DNA from: Solidesulfovibrio aerotolerans
GTDB lineage: Bacteria > Desulfobacterota > Desulfovibrionia > Desulfovibrionales > Desulfovibrionaceae
Direction: 5' to 3'
DNA length: 64,000 bases
Assembly: GCF_009856865.1 (NCBI RefSeq)
Contig: NZ_WVUD01000005.1
Location: 91,918-155,917, forward strand
The notes under the pieces are model-generated. The model did no database searches. It saw nothing but the letters and a program-made list of their open reading frames with translations, and was not told the origin of the DNA. The translations under genes were made by a program, and so were the position numbers. This document shows positions 16,023-25,352 of the stretch, piece after piece. Within the stretch, counting starts at the first letter, position 1. The number at the start of each line of letters is the position of its first letter.

Positions 16023-19000
16023 ATGCCGACACCTCCCAGTCCACCACCGCCCTTTCCCACCGCCACCCTGACCAAGGATCTCTGGCTGCTGGGCTCGGTT
16101 GTGGCAGCCCTGGCCGTTGTGGGCTGCTTTACGTTGCCGCTCTTTGCCATCCTGGCCGATCTGGCCTGCGCCCTGACCGGAGCCGCCACCTTTCTGGTCG
16201 TGTGGAACGCCAGACTCCATGTGGATGAGGATTTTTTTCTGATTCTGGGTCTGGCCTTCCTGGCGGCGGCGTTCTTTGACGGAACCCGGCCGGTCCTGGT
16301 CGCCAGCCAACCCGGCCTGTCCGCGTCGGCAGCAATCCTGGCCGGTCTTCGCCCGGCCGGCATGCTGCTGCTGTCCCTGGCCCTGTGCTTTGGGGCCTGG
16401 CGTCCCCAGCGCCGACGGATTTCCATTGCCCTTGTCGGGGTCTGGCTGGGCTGCGCCGCCGTGGTCCTGGCGCTGGTGTTTCTGCCGTGGGAGCCGTTGG
16501 CTGCGCTGCGCGTCTGGGAGGTGCCCGGAGCCGGCCCCGGCCAGCAGGGCCGGCCCCTGCTCGAAGCGACTGGAAACGGCCTGGCTGCGCTGCTGTTCGC
16601 GGCCGCTGCCGTGGGGGTCTGGAGCACCCGGACGCTGTCGCCCGGCCCCATTGGCAATCTGCTCCTGGCCTCGTTGTGCTGTCTGGCCATATCGGCGGCC
16701 ATTTGCGCTGCGGGCCGTCCCGGCGGGGCGATCAGCATGCTCGGGCACACGTTTAAAGTCCTTGGCTATTGCCTGAGTTGCCAGGCTATTGTGGTGATCG
16801 GCATCAGCCGGCCCCACGCTCTCCTTTTCCGCGAGATCAACCGCCGGGAGCAGGAACTGACCGGGCGCATGGTCCGTTTGAGCGCCCAGGCCCGGGCCAT
16901 CTTCGATCTGGGCGGCGTCAAATCCCTGGAAGGCGGCGATTTCAAGGATTTTGCCGCGGCCCTGTTGCAGCGGGCCACGGCAGTCATCGGTATCGGGCGG
17001 GCCGGGGTGTGGGTGTTCTCGCCGACCCATGACCGGCTGGTGTGCCTGCTCGGCAGCGGCCCCGCCAGCCAGGACGAGGGCGTCTCCCTGGCCTGCGGCG
17101 CGGCGCAGGATTATTTCGAAGCCGTGGCCCATGAGCGGGTCATTGCCGCCGTCGATGTCGAAAACACCTTGCTGCTGCGCTGTTTTCTCGAGCCCTACCT
17201 CAAACCGCGCGGCATCGGTTCGCTCCTCGACGCCCCTTTTCGCTTCTCCGGCCGGGTGGCCGGGGTGCTGCGCCTGGAGCATCTGGGCAGCGCACGCCAT
17301 TGGTCCGACGACGAGCAGGCCTTTGCCGGCTCCATGGCCGACATGCTGAGCCTGGCTCTGGAAACGTCGGAACGCCGCCGGGCCTCCCAGGAACTGGCCG
17401 AAAGCGAACAGCGGCTGCGCTCGCTGCTCGACGCCATGCCCGACCCGGTCTGTTTCAAGGACGCCGAAGGACGCTGGATCGTGGCCAATCAGGCCCTGAT
17501 CGAGGACTTCGGCCTGACCGGCATCTCCTGGCAGGGGCGCACCGACGCGGAACTGGCCGCAAAATCCGCCAGCGGCGGCGAGGCCTTCGCCGCCGCCGCC
17601 GCCACCGACGCCCGGACCTGGGCCAGCCGCGCCGTCACCATCTACGGCATCTCCATACCCACCCCCGGCGGCCAGATACGCCACTTCGACGTCATAAAGG
17701 CCCCGCTTTTCAATGCCGACGGCAGTCCCAAGGGCCTTGTCGTCCTCTCCCGGGACATCACCGCCTACCGCGACGCCCTGGCCCGGCTGCGGGAAACCAA
17801 CGCGGAACTCGAAGCCATCTACAACGAGACCTCCGACGGCCTGGTCATCGCCGACGCCACCGCCCAAACCATTATCCGGGTCAATGCCGCCGCCTGCCGG
17901 ATGTTTGGCTACGCACCGCACCAGTTCACCGCCATCCGGCCCGGCGAGCTGCACCCCGAGGCCGAACGCCACAGCGCCGAAAGCCGCTTCGCCGACATCG
18001 CCGCCGGCAACCGCCGCCTGCTCGAAGCCATCCCCTGCCGCCGCCAAAACGGCGAAACCTTTCACGCCGACATCTCAGGCCAGGCCATCGCCTACGGCGG
18101 CCAGCCGGCCATCCTGGCCTTTTTCCGGGACATCTCCGAACGGCGCAACAACGAAGAGCGGGTGCGCAATTCCGAAGACCACTTCCGCAAGGTCTTTAAC
18201 AGCACCTACGACGCCATCTTCCTGCACAACGCCGACGGGACCATCCTCGACGTCAACGACAAGATGCTCGAACTCTACGGCGTGCGCCGCGAAGAAGCCG
18301 CGACGTTTGGCATCGAGGCCGACTACTCCAGCCAGGACAACCCCAAGGACAAATTGGCCGAATACTGGCGCGACGTCATGGCCGGCGAAGAACGCTTCTT
18401 TGAATGGAAAGCCCGCCGTCCCCACGACGGCAGCCACTTTTTTGTCGAAGTCTATCTGCGCCGCCTGTCCGTGGGGCAAAACAACGTCATCCTGGCCAAC
18501 GTGCGCGACGTCACCGAACGCAAACGCGTCCAGGCCGCCCTGGCCGCCCGCCAGGAGGAAATCTCGGCCCTTAACCGCGATCTGGCCCGGCGGGTGCGCG
18601 TGGAAACCGAGAAAAACCGCCAGAAGGATATCCTGCTCCTCAATCAGACCAGGCTTGCCGCCATGGGCGAAATGATCGGCAACATCGCCCACCAGTGGCG
18701 GCAACCCTTAAACGCCCTGAGCATCCTTTTGGCCAATCTGCGCTTTGAATACGACGCCGTGTGCGACGACACCCGCGCCCTCGATGTCGCCCACAAACAG
18801 GCGTTCGAAATTCTGCGCAAAATGTCGTCCACCATCGACGACTTCCGCAATTTCTTCAAACCCGACCGCAAACGCGAACCCTTCCTGGTTGTCGACGCCA
18901 TCGGCGACGCCCTGCTCCTCATCGAAGCCAGCCTGGCCCAACACGGCATCGCCCTGCACTTCGTCGCCCGGCACAACCCGCGCGTGGAAGGCTTTCGGGG

Positions 19001-19379
19001 CGAATTCTCCCAGGTCATCCTCAATCTGCTCAGTAACGCCAAGGACGCCATCCTGGCCCACAAACCCGCCCTAGGGTGCATTGCCATCCGCGTCATGGAG
19101 CGCAAGGGGCAGGCCGCGATCCACATCAGCGACAACGGCGGCGGCCTGTCCCCCGAAATCGTGGATCGCATCTTCGACCCCTACTTCACCACCAAAGGCA
19201 GCCAGGACGGCACCGGCCTTGGCCTGTACATGTCCAGGACCATCATCACCGACCATATGTCCGGGTCGCTCACTGTTGCCAACCACAAACACGGCGCGCG
19301 CATGGCCATCCGCCTGCCGCTCGCCCCAGCAGCCCGCGGACCGCTTCACCGGTCCGATACCCCAGGAGACGGCTCATGA
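16023..19379 (+). CDS. Membrane sensor histidine kinase, GAF plus three PAS domains
   Basis: An 1118-aa kinase. Residues 20-265 hold about eight hydrophobic helices in a MASE3-like sensor. A GAF domain follows (about 285-445), then three PAS domains (about 460-590, 590-715, 720-845). HisKA carries the phosphorylated His near 888 (GNIAHQWRQPLN), and a HATPase with N-box NAKDAI near 1005 ends in DPYFTTKGSQDGTGLGLY. It lacks its own receiver. The downstream response regulator overlaps it by 4 bp (ATGA), so that is the presumed phosphate acceptor. Stimulus unknown; GAF/PAS could sense small molecules or redox. Confidence 0.92.
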   Translation: MPTPPSPPPPFPTATLTKDLWLLGSVVAALAVVGCFTLPLFAILADLACALTGAATFLVVWNARLHVDEDFFLILGLAFLAAAFFDGTRPVLVASQPGLSASAAILAGLRPAGMLLLSLALCFGAWRPQRRRISIALVGVWLGCAAVVLALVFLPWEPLAALRVWEVPGAGPGQQGRPLLEATGNGLAALLFAAAAVGVWSTRTLSPGPIGNLLLASLCCLAISAAICAAGRPGGAISMLGHTFKVLGYCLSCQAIVVIGISRPHALLFREINRREQELTGRMVRLSAQARAIFDLGGVKSLEGGDFKDFAAALLQRATAVIGIGRAGVWVFSPTHDRLVCLLGSGPASQDEGVSLACGAAQDYFEAVAHERVIAAVDVENTLLLRCFLEPYLKPRGIGSLLDAPFRFSGRVAGVLRLEHLGSARHWSDDEQAFAGSMADMLSLALETSERRRASQELAESEQRLRSLLDAMPDPVCFKDAEGRWIVANQALIEDFGLTGISWQGRTDAELAAKSASGGEAFAAAAATDARTWASRAVTIYGISIPTPGGQIRHFDVIKAPLFNADGSPKGLVVLSRDITAYRDALARLRETNAELEAIYNETSDGLVIADATAQTIIRVNAAACRMFGYAPHQFTAIRPGELHPEAERHSAESRFADIAAGNRRLLEAIPCRRQNGETFHADISGQAIAYGGQPAILAFFRDISERRNNEERVRNSEDHFRKVFNSTYDAIFLHNADGTILDVNDKMLELYGVRREEAATFGIEADYSSQDNPKDKLAEYWRDVMAGEERFFEWKARRPHDGSHFFVEVYLRRLSVGQNNVILANVRDVTERKRVQAALAARQEEISALNRDLARRVRVETEKNRQKDILLLNQTRLAAMGEMIGNIAHQWRQPLNALSILLANLRFEYDAVCDDTRALDVAHKQAFEILRKMSSTIDDFRNFFKPDRKREPFLVVDAIGDALLLIEASLAQHGIALHFVARHNPRVEGFRGEFSQVILNLLSNAKDAILAHKPALGCIAIRVMERKGQAAIHISDNGGGLSPEIVDRIFDPYFTTKGSQDGTGLGLYMSRTIITDHMSGSLTVANHKHGARMAIRLPLAPAARGPLHRSDTPGDGS

Positions 19380-20668
19380 CCCCGCCCAGACTGCTGCCCG
19401 AACGCCTGCGTCCGCTGCGCTCCATGCATATCCTCGTGGTCGAGGACGACCGTTTCGCCCGCGAGCAGTTAAGCCTGCTCCTGTCCCGCTTCGCCGCCCG
19501 CCTGACCACCGCCGCCGACGGCGCGCAGGGACTCGAGACCTACAAGTTCGAGCGGCCCGACATCGTTGTCACCGATATCAATATGCCCCGCCTCGACGGC
19601 CTGGACATGGCCCAAGCCATCAAGGCCATGGACCCCAACACCCCGGTCATCCTCGTCACCGCCCACAGCGACACCCGGTTCTTCCTGCGCTCCATCGATA
19701 TCGGCATCGACGGCTACGTCGTCAAACCCATCGACGCCGACAACCTCCTGGCCCTTTTGGCCAAGGAAGCCAAAACCCTGCTCGACGCCAGAGCCGCCGA
19801 AGACCGGGCCGGCATGTTCCGCTTTATCCTCGACATCAACCCCAATTTCATCCTCACCCTGCACGCCGGCGAAGTGGACTACATCAACCGCACCTTCCTC
19901 GATTTCCTCGGTGCCCCGGATTTGGCGACTCTCAAACTCGGCCAACACGCCGGGCGCTTCCTGGAACTCGACGGACGCGGCTTCGATGCCGCCGACCTGT
20001 CCTGGACTGCACTTTTGGGGCAGCACGAAAACCATACCCACCAGGCCGTTTTCACCCCCCTGCCCATCGGGTCCGACCGCGCCCGGACCTACCTCGTCTC
20101 CTCGGCCGGCTTCCCCGAACTCGGGCGCACCATCATCACCTTCACCGATATCACCCCCCTGGCCGAGGAACGCCGCATCCTGCGCATCCGCGCCGCCACC
20201 GACGCCCTGACCGGTATTGCCAACCGGGCCGAACTGGCCGAAGCCCTGGAACGCGAATGCAACCGCACCTCCCGGCACGCCGACAACCTGTGCGCCATCA
20301 TGTTCGATATCGACCATTTTAAAGTCGTCAACGACACCTACGGCCACCCCGCCGGCGACGTCGTCCTCACCACGCTCACCCACCTGGTCTCCCGCCATGT
20401 CCGCGACCACGACACGTTTGGCCGCTACGGCGGCGAGGAATTCCTCCTCATCACCCCCCAGACCGGCATTGAGGCGGCCCGGCAGCTCGCCGAGCGCCTG
20501 CGCAGCGAAATCGAAAACCACTCCTTTCCGGCCATCGGACAGGTGACCTGCAGCTTCGGCGTCACCGCCAACCGCCCCGACGACACCCCCAACTCCCTTA
20601 TCGCCCGGGCCGATACCGCCCTCTACGACGCCAAGGAAGCCGGCCGCAATTGCGTCGTCGTCCGCTAG
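19376..20668 (+). CDS. Response regulator with PAS-like and GGDEF (diguanylate cyclase) domains
   Basis: A 430-aa cytosolic protein. The receiver domain is at residues 17-135, with phosphoacceptor Asp67 in VVTDINMP and switch Lys in VVKPID. A PAS-like middle is at about 145-255. A GGDEF domain at 265-430 has active site GGEEF near 350 and an RxxD inhibitory site (RDHD) five residues before it, so feedback inhibition by c-di-GMP is expected. The start is the ATG overlapping the kinase TGA; the frame stays open upstream inside the kinase gene, but that is a shadow. It should turn kinase signal into c-di-GMP. Confidence 0.93.
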   Translation: MTPPRLLPERLRPLRSMHILVVEDDRFAREQLSLLLSRFAARLTTAADGAQGLETYKFERPDIVVTDINMPRLDGLDMAQAIKAMDPNTPVILVTAHSDTRFFLRSIDIGIDGYVVKPIDADNLLALLAKEAKTLLDARAAEDRAGMFRFILDINPNFILTLHAGEVDYINRTFLDFLGAPDLATLKLGQHAGRFLELDGRGFDAADLSWTALLGQHENHTHQAVFTPLPIGSDRARTYLVSSAGFPELGRTIITFTDITPLAEERRILRIRAATDALTGIANRAELAEALERECNRTSRHADNLCAIMFDIDHFKVVNDTYGHPAGDVVLTTLTHLVSRHVRDHDTFGRYGGEEFLLITPQTGIEAARQLAERLRSEIENHSFPAIGQVTCSFGVTANRPDDTPNSLIARADTALYDAKEAGRNCVVVR

Positions 20669-20709
20669 GCCGGGCGCTGCCTCCCAGGGACGCAGCGGGC
20701 GGGAGTAAG

Positions 20710-20855
20710 ATCGCGTCGGACAGATCGGAGAGAGCGGGATCGCGTCAGTTTGGGTCGAAGGGAACGAGATTGCGTCGGTCTGGATTGAATGGAGCGAGAT
20801 CGCGTCGGTCTGACTCGGAGGAAACGGGATAGCGTCAGTTTGGATCGGGAAAGCG
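20710..20855. repeat. Five imperfect tandem repeats of about 30 bp
   Basis: Units begin at 20710, 20739, 20769, 20799 and 20829 (29, 30, 30, 30 and 27 bp). Each starts ATCGCGTC or a one-base variant, continues with G/T-rich sequence, and ends GAGCGAG or a close variant. The period is a multiple of three and all frames stay open, but I see no gene here. They occupy the 577-bp gap between the GGDEF regulator and murI, just before a long hairpin. Confidence 0.85.
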
Positions 20856-20947
20856 ATCACGCCCAAGCAGAAACCGGGCCGGTTCCCCCAGCCAATCTGG
20901 TTGCTCCTTCTCCAAGCAAATGCGGCCCTTTGGGCCGCTGGCGACTT

Positions 20948-21019
20948 GGCGGTCGGGATTTGGGGGGCTGGGCCAGCCGGGCTTTGACGGCTGACCCAGC
21001 CCCCCAAATCCCGACCGCC
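20948..21019. repeat. 72-nt inverted repeat (25-bp perfect arms)
   Basis: Arms 20948-20972 and 20995-21019 are exact reverse complements of 25 bases and include a run of six G pairing six C. The 22-base centre holds a second stem (CAGCCG 20974-20979 with CGGCTG 20988-20993). The whole can fold into one nearly uninterrupted hairpin. No T-run follows, so it is not a standard terminator. It is 280 bp past the regulator stop and 227 bp past the murI stop. Confidence 0.85.
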
Positions 21020-21105
21020 ATCCGTTCCCGCTCCCGCTCCCCCCACGCCCACGCCCACGCCCCCAGAGCCTCCCTCAACCCGCTTCCCATCCCCTGCTCC
21101 CCTGC

Positions 21106-21157
21106 CGGGGGGTCCGGGGGGATCATTCCCCCGGTGGGGTTCGGGGCAAAGCCCCGA
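21106..21157 (-). repeat. Dispersed G6/C5-6 palindromic repeat, copy B (subtype II)
   Basis: The core palindrome is at 21114-21134. On the minus strand it is preceded by a second hairpin, TCGGGGC with GCCCCGA around a 3-base loop (21141-21157), instead of the GCCTCCGGCGGCC head of subtype I. It follows murI on its strand after a purine-rich tract (21158-21245). Confidence 0.85.
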
Positions 21158-21245
21158 TTCTCTTCTGCCCTCTGCCTTCTGCCTTCCACCGTCCCGCCTT
21201 CCGCCTTGCGCCTCCCCACCGTCCCACCCGCGCTTACGCGCTCGC

Positions 21246-22100
21246 TTAAATCGTCTCCAGGTGGACGTTGACCATGGCCTGTCCCAGAAACCGCTGGCCG
21301 ATCTCTAAAAAGCGATGCGGCATGTCGGTGACGTGGAAATCGTAGCGGGGCTGGCGGCCGGGGTTGCGCAGTCCTTGCTCGTTAAGGATGGCGGCGGCTT
21401 GGCGGGCCACGGCGGTGGCCGAGTCCTGGAGGCGCAGGCCGGGACCGACAACATCGGCGAGCAGGGGTGCCAGCAGCGGGTAGTGGGTGCAGCCGAGGAT
21501 GAGGGTATCGAGGTTTTCGGCGGCCAGGGGGGCCAGGTATTCGACGGCCACCAGCCGGGTGGCCGGGTGGTCGAGCCAGCCCTCTTCGACGAGCGGGACG
21601 AACAGCGGGCAGGCTTTGGCTACGGTATGCACGTCCGGGCCGCCAAGGCGCGAAAGTGCTCGTTCGTAGGCCTTACTGGCAACGGTGGAGGGGGTGGCGA
21701 TGATGCCGATGCGTTTGGAGCGGGTGACGGCCAAGGCGCTGCGGGCTCCGGCGTCGATGACTTCGAGCACGGGCACGGGCGAGAGACTGGTAATAGCCGG
21801 CAGGGCCACGGCGGCCATGGTATTGCAGGCGACGATGAGCAGTTTGACGTGGCGCTCAAGGAGAAACCGGGTGATCTGGGCGGCGTAGCGGGCCACGGTT
21901 TCGGGTGATTTGACACCGTAGGGAACGCGGGCGGTATCGCCGAAATAGATGATGTTTTCGTCGGGGAGCAGTTCCATGACGGCGCGGGCGACGGTGAGGC
22001 CGCCGACACCGGAGTCGAAAATGCCGATGGGGCAGGACGGATCGTGATGCACGGGCGATACCCTTTGGGGACGATTTGGCGACGGACGGCGTCCGGCCAA
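21246..22100 (-). CDS. murI: Glutamate racemase
   Basis: MurI (284 aa) makes D-glutamate for peptidoglycan. Both catalytic cysteines are visible: VACNTMAA near residue 91 and LILGCTHYPLL near 202. GIFDSGVGGLTVARA at 26-40 and YFGDTARVPYG at 52-62 are the usual N-terminal signature. The true start is uncertain: a GTG 16 codons inside (22052) has AAAGGG before it and would give a more usual N-terminus. It lies downstream of a sensor-kinase gene on the same strand with only 30 bp between. Confidence 0.95.
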   Translation of the reverse strand: MAGRRPSPNRPQRVSPVHHDPSCPIGIFDSGVGGLTVARAVMELLPDENIIYFGDTARVPYGVKSPETVARYAAQITRFLLERHVKLLIVACNTMAAVALPAITSLSPVPVLEVIDAGARSALAVTRSKRIGIIATPSTVASKAYERALSRLGGPDVHTVAKACPLFVPLVEEGWLDHPATRLVAVEYLAPLAAENLDTLILGCTHYPLLAPLLADVVGPGLRLQDSATAVARQAAAILNEQGLRNPGRQPRYDFHVTDMPHRFLEIGQRFLGQAMVNVHLETI

Positions 22101-22130
22101 GGACGCTTGGAACGCTGCGGGGGGGCGGCG

Positions 22131-24863
22131 TCAAGCCTTTTCTTGCGGCTCGGTCCCGGCGTACGGGCGGCAGTCGATTCTGCCGGGCCGGCGCTCCAGG
22201 GCGCGTCGCATCACGTCCAGCAGCTCCGAAACGTTGACAGGCTTGGCCAGATAGTCGTCCATGCCGGCCTCAAGGAATGTCTCCCGGTCACCGGGCATGG
22301 CAAAGGCGGTCATGGCAATGATGGGAACGGTGGGATCGAAAAGGCCTGAGACATCGGCCCGGATGCGCCGGGTGGCTTCAAGACCGTCCATAACGGGCAT
22401 TTGGACATCCATGAGTATGAGACTCACCGGTTCCCGGGCCAGAATAGCCAGAGCGGCCGAGCCATTGGGGGCTTCGCGGACGGCGTAGCCGACCTTGTGG
22501 AGCATCCGGCTGGCGGCACTGCGGTTCATGTCGTCGTCCTCGACCAAAAGGACCGTGCAGCCCGGGGGGGCCAGCGGCAGGTGTTTCGCTTCGGCGGTCG
22601 GGGCAACGACGGCCTCAATGGGGGTCAGCGGCAGGGTGACGCACATGGTGGTTCCACTGCCGACCCAGCTCTGCACGTCGATGGTCCCGCCCAGGAGTTC
22701 GGTGAGGCGTTTGACGATGGCCAGTCCCAATCCGACGCCGCCCTGGCGGGTGTAGGTGCCGTCCACCTGGACAAAAGGCTTGAAAATGGCATCGAGTTTG
22801 TCGGCGGGGATGCCGCGCCCGGTATCGGCCACGGTAAAAACGACGTCCAGGGGAACGCCCGGGACCACGGCCGCTGTGGGGGAGGCTGCTGCGACGGTGA
22901 CCTGGATGGCCCCGGCCTCGGTGTATTTGACGGCGTTGCCGACCAGATTAAGCAGAATCTGGCGCAGCCGGGCGTCGTCGCCCCGGACGGAGGCGGGCAG
23001 ACTGCACGACAGCTCGAAGGTCAGTCCCAGGTGCTTCTGGCGGGCCATGGGGGCAAAAATATCCAGGACGGCCTGTTTGATGTCTTCAAGCCCAAACGTG
23101 GTTTCGCGCACAACCAGGGAACCGGATTCGATCTTGCTCAGATCAAGGATATCGCTCAACAGGCGGTTCAGGCGGCTGGTGCCCCGGGTGGCCATGGCGA
23201 CATATTCCTGCTGTTCCGTATTCAAAGCGGTGGTTTGCAGCAGTTGGAGCATGCCCATGACGCCGTTTATGGGGGTACGGATTTCGTGGCTCATGTTGGC
23301 CAGAAATTCGCTTTTGGCCCGGCTGCCAGCGTCGGCCAACTCCTTGGCCCGCAGCAGTTCCTGTTCGTAGCGGTATTGCTCGGTGATGTCGCGATTGGAG
23401 CCGCGCCGCCCCAGCTCTTCGCCGCCAGGACCGGTCAGGCGGCTGCACACATGGCCGATGTGGACGATGCGCCCGTCGCTGTGGACGACGCGAAACGGCA
23501 TTTCCTCGTGCGCCGGCAGGCCATCGGGATGCTCCAGAAAATGCGCGTCCCAACGCTCCTGGTCATCGGGATGCAGGACGTCGCGGATGGTCAGGCCCGA
23601 CGGACCGAGAAAGGCCTGGGGCGGGCGCCCGGCAATGCGGGCGCAGGCCGGGGAAACCCAGCGGCATTGCCCGTCCGGGTCGTTCCAGAATTCCCAGTTG
23701 TGGGAGTTGTCCGCCACGATGCGAAAGATATGTTCACGTTCGGCCAGGCGGACTTCGGCTGCATGGCGGGCCGCATCGGCGTCCTGGCGCTCCTTGGCGC
23801 GCCGTGTCAGGAGAGCGGCGGCGCTGGTCAGCGCCCGGGCCAGGGCCTCGGTTTCGGCCAGATCGGAGCGGCCGGGCATAATGGGCCGGCCGGAACCCAG
23901 TTCCTCGGCAGGTTTGACCAGGACGGTGATGGAATGGGCGATGCGTCGCGCCAGGGACGTGGCCAGGGCAATGCCGCCCAGGGACAAAACCAGCGCCCCC
24001 CCGCCAGTCCACCACAGCCACTGGCGCACTTCGGCCAGCAGGATGGCCTGGGGAACGCTGACCACTGCGGACCAGCCCGAGTCCTCGGCCTGGGAAAAGG
24101 CGGCCAGGACCGCGACGCCGTCCAGATTGGTGGTCTCAAAGGCAACGTCAGCGGGGGTATCCGGTCCACGGCCGGGCAGGAGGTGGACCGCGGACTGTCC
24201 GACCCAGCGGTCGTTATCCCGGGAGCGGGCCACCACCACGCCTTTGGTGTCGAGGATGACCGCCGCCCAGCCCTGGGACAGCCGCTCGGCCAAAAGCATG
24301 CCGGTGAAGCGGGCCGCGGGCACGGTGATGGCGAGGTCGTAGCGCACGGTGCCGTCCTTATAGACGGGCATGTCCAGGCTGATAAGGGCCCGGCCGGTCA
24401 CGGCACCACGAAAAACATTGCCGATGGCCGGTTTGCCCGTGGCAAAAACGCGCTGCACGATCTCAGGGACATTGCGTCTGGGCAGGGCGCTGCCCGGGGG
24501 CAAAAACGAGTTAAAAACCTGCTGCCCGTCCGCGTTGGCCACGATGACATCGGAATCGGGGTAGCCGGCGAGGAGCATCCTGACCTGGCGCCGCAGGGCC
24601 TCGAAATCGTCGTTTTGCAAGGCCGGGGAGGTGGCAAGGCCTTCAGCCACGGCCAGGACGACAGAGAGCTCGCGGTCGGCATCCAAGGCGAGATTCCTGG
24701 CGATTTCAAGCAAATGGCCCTGAATGAGGGCTTTTTTGCCGGTATAGACGGAGTGGACAAAATACCCGGCGCAGACCCACACCGGCAGCACGCACGCAAC
24801 GACCAGGCCGGTGAGCCAAAGTCGTATGGTGCGCGGACGGTGCGCGGCGGCAGCGTTATGCAT
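22131..24863 (-). CDS. Hybrid sensor histidine kinase (Cache-HAMP-PAS-HisKA-HATPase-REC)
   Basis: A 910-aa inner-membrane hybrid kinase. TM1 is at about 12-33, a periplasmic double-Cache-like sensor at 35-280, TM2 near 285-305, then HAMP. A PAS with PAC is at about 375-495. HisKA has EFLANMSHEIRTPINGVMGML, HATPase carries NLVGNAVKYTE and DTGRGIP. The C-terminal receiver has its phosphoacceptor Asp near 817 (LILMDVQMPVMDG). It probably signals onward through an unlinked Hpt protein. Its start is 144 bp from a Fur box that faces the other way. Confidence 0.92.
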   Translation of the reverse strand: MHNAAAAHRPRTIRLWLTGLVVACVLPVWVCAGYFVHSVYTGKKALIQGHLLEIARNLALDADRELSVVLAVAEGLATSPALQNDDFEALRRQVRMLLAGYPDSDVIVANADGQQVFNSFLPPGSALPRRNVPEIVQRVFATGKPAIGNVFRGAVTGRALISLDMPVYKDGTVRYDLAITVPAARFTGMLLAERLSQGWAAVILDTKGVVVARSRDNDRWVGQSAVHLLPGRGPDTPADVAFETTNLDGVAVLAAFSQAEDSGWSAVVSVPQAILLAEVRQWLWWTGGGALVLSLGGIALATSLARRIAHSITVLVKPAEELGSGRPIMPGRSDLAETEALARALTSAAALLTRRAKERQDADAARHAAEVRLAEREHIFRIVADNSHNWEFWNDPDGQCRWVSPACARIAGRPPQAFLGPSGLTIRDVLHPDDQERWDAHFLEHPDGLPAHEEMPFRVVHSDGRIVHIGHVCSRLTGPGGEELGRRGSNRDITEQYRYEQELLRAKELADAGSRAKSEFLANMSHEIRTPINGVMGMLQLLQTTALNTEQQEYVAMATRGTSRLNRLLSDILDLSKIESGSLVVRETTFGLEDIKQAVLDIFAPMARQKHLGLTFELSCSLPASVRGDDARLRQILLNLVGNAVKYTEAGAIQVTVAAASPTAAVVPGVPLDVVFTVADTGRGIPADKLDAIFKPFVQVDGTYTRQGGVGLGLAIVKRLTELLGGTIDVQSWVGSGTTMCVTLPLTPIEAVVAPTAEAKHLPLAPPGCTVLLVEDDDMNRSAASRMLHKVGYAVREAPNGSAALAILAREPVSLILMDVQMPVMDGLEATRRIRADVSGLFDPTVPIIAMTAFAMPGDRETFLEAGMDDYLAKPVNVSELLDVMRRALERRPGRIDCRPYAGTEPQEKA

Positions 24864-25004
24864 AAATGGATGGCCTCGGCGGGCAAGCGCCGGACAGGAA
24901 CCGGCTCGCCCTTATTATCTTAGCCACTCATAAAAGCACAGGTGCAGGCGGCTGTCCACGAGAGAATAGCGCAACGGCGGATTATGGAAATCTTCGGCCG
25001 ACTA

Positions 25005-25033
25005 TTGACAATGATTTTCATTATCGATAGAAG
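25005..25033 (+). promoter_or_regulatory. Promoter with embedded Fur box
   Basis: GACAATGATTTTCATTATC at 25007-25025 is a near-perfect 19-bp Fur box (inverted repeat; consensus GATAATGATAATCATTATC). It sits across the spacer of a sigma-70-type promoter: TTGACA at 25005-25010, 17 bp, TAGAAG at 25028-25033. Fe-bound Fur would block RNA polymerase. The downstream plus-strand genes are the 54-aa and 122-aa ORFs; the divergent hybrid kinase starts 144 bp away and could also be affected. Confidence 0.82.
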
Positions 25034-25089
25034 CCTCTTCAGACACGTCGGCGATCCCGCCGGCCGCAGGAGCTGCCAGGAGGCAAGAC

Positions 25090-25254
25090 ATGCTGTCGCA
25101 CACCTCGATTTCGTCCAAGAGCCGCACGACAGGCTGGGCCAAAAGTTTTCTGGGCGCGTCCCGCCGGGAGCCGGCCGCCGGGACCAGGCGGGAGAGCGTT
25201 ACGAACGCTGACGCCGGAGCCAGCGCCCCGGCTGACAACGCCAGGATCAAATAA
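25090..25254 (+). CDS. Predicted small basic protein, 54 aa, Fur-controlled
   Basis: A short frame starts 57 bp after the predicted -10 with an excellent ribosome site (CCAGGAGGCAAGAC then ATG). It encodes a small Ser/Arg/Ala-rich protein beginning MLSHTSISSKSRTTGWAKSF and ending DNARIK. It has no signal peptide, membrane segment or metal motif; it is basic in the first 38 residues. I do not recognise it. It is probably the first gene of a two-gene unit with the 122-aa gene 98 bp downstream. Support is position and ribosome site only, so it could be a leader ORF. Confidence 0.55.
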   Translation: MLSHTSISSKSRTTGWAKSFLGASRREPAAGTRRESVTNADAGASAPADNARIK

Positions 25255-25352
25255 AACCCGGAACGGGACGACGCCGCTCCCCGGGAGCGGCCGGGAACTG
25301 TCCCGAGGGCGCGCCCCGCCGTCCCGGCCCGAGGCAGGAGGCACGGACAGCC

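Noticed and set aside
15783..18065. Very long open frame on the minus strand opposite the GAF/PAS kinase
   Set aside because: GC-rich DNA keeps antisense frames open; its translation is Gly/Gln/Ala-rich without domains, while the plus strand encodes clear GAF, PAS and kinase domains.
20710..20855. CRISPR array
   Set aside because: Unit-to-unit similarity covers the whole 30 bp, so there are no unrelated spacers, and no cas genes are present.
19469..21058. Repeat protein (10-residue period) encoded on the minus strand across the tandem repeats
   Set aside because: The frame is mostly antisense to the GGDEF regulator and has no ribosome site; the periodicity simply reflects the 30-bp DNA repeat.
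22401..24923. Long plus-strand open frame opposite the hybrid kinase
   Set aside because: Low-complexity Gly/His/Gln translation, no domain, no ribosome site; it is a shadow of the minus-strand kinase.
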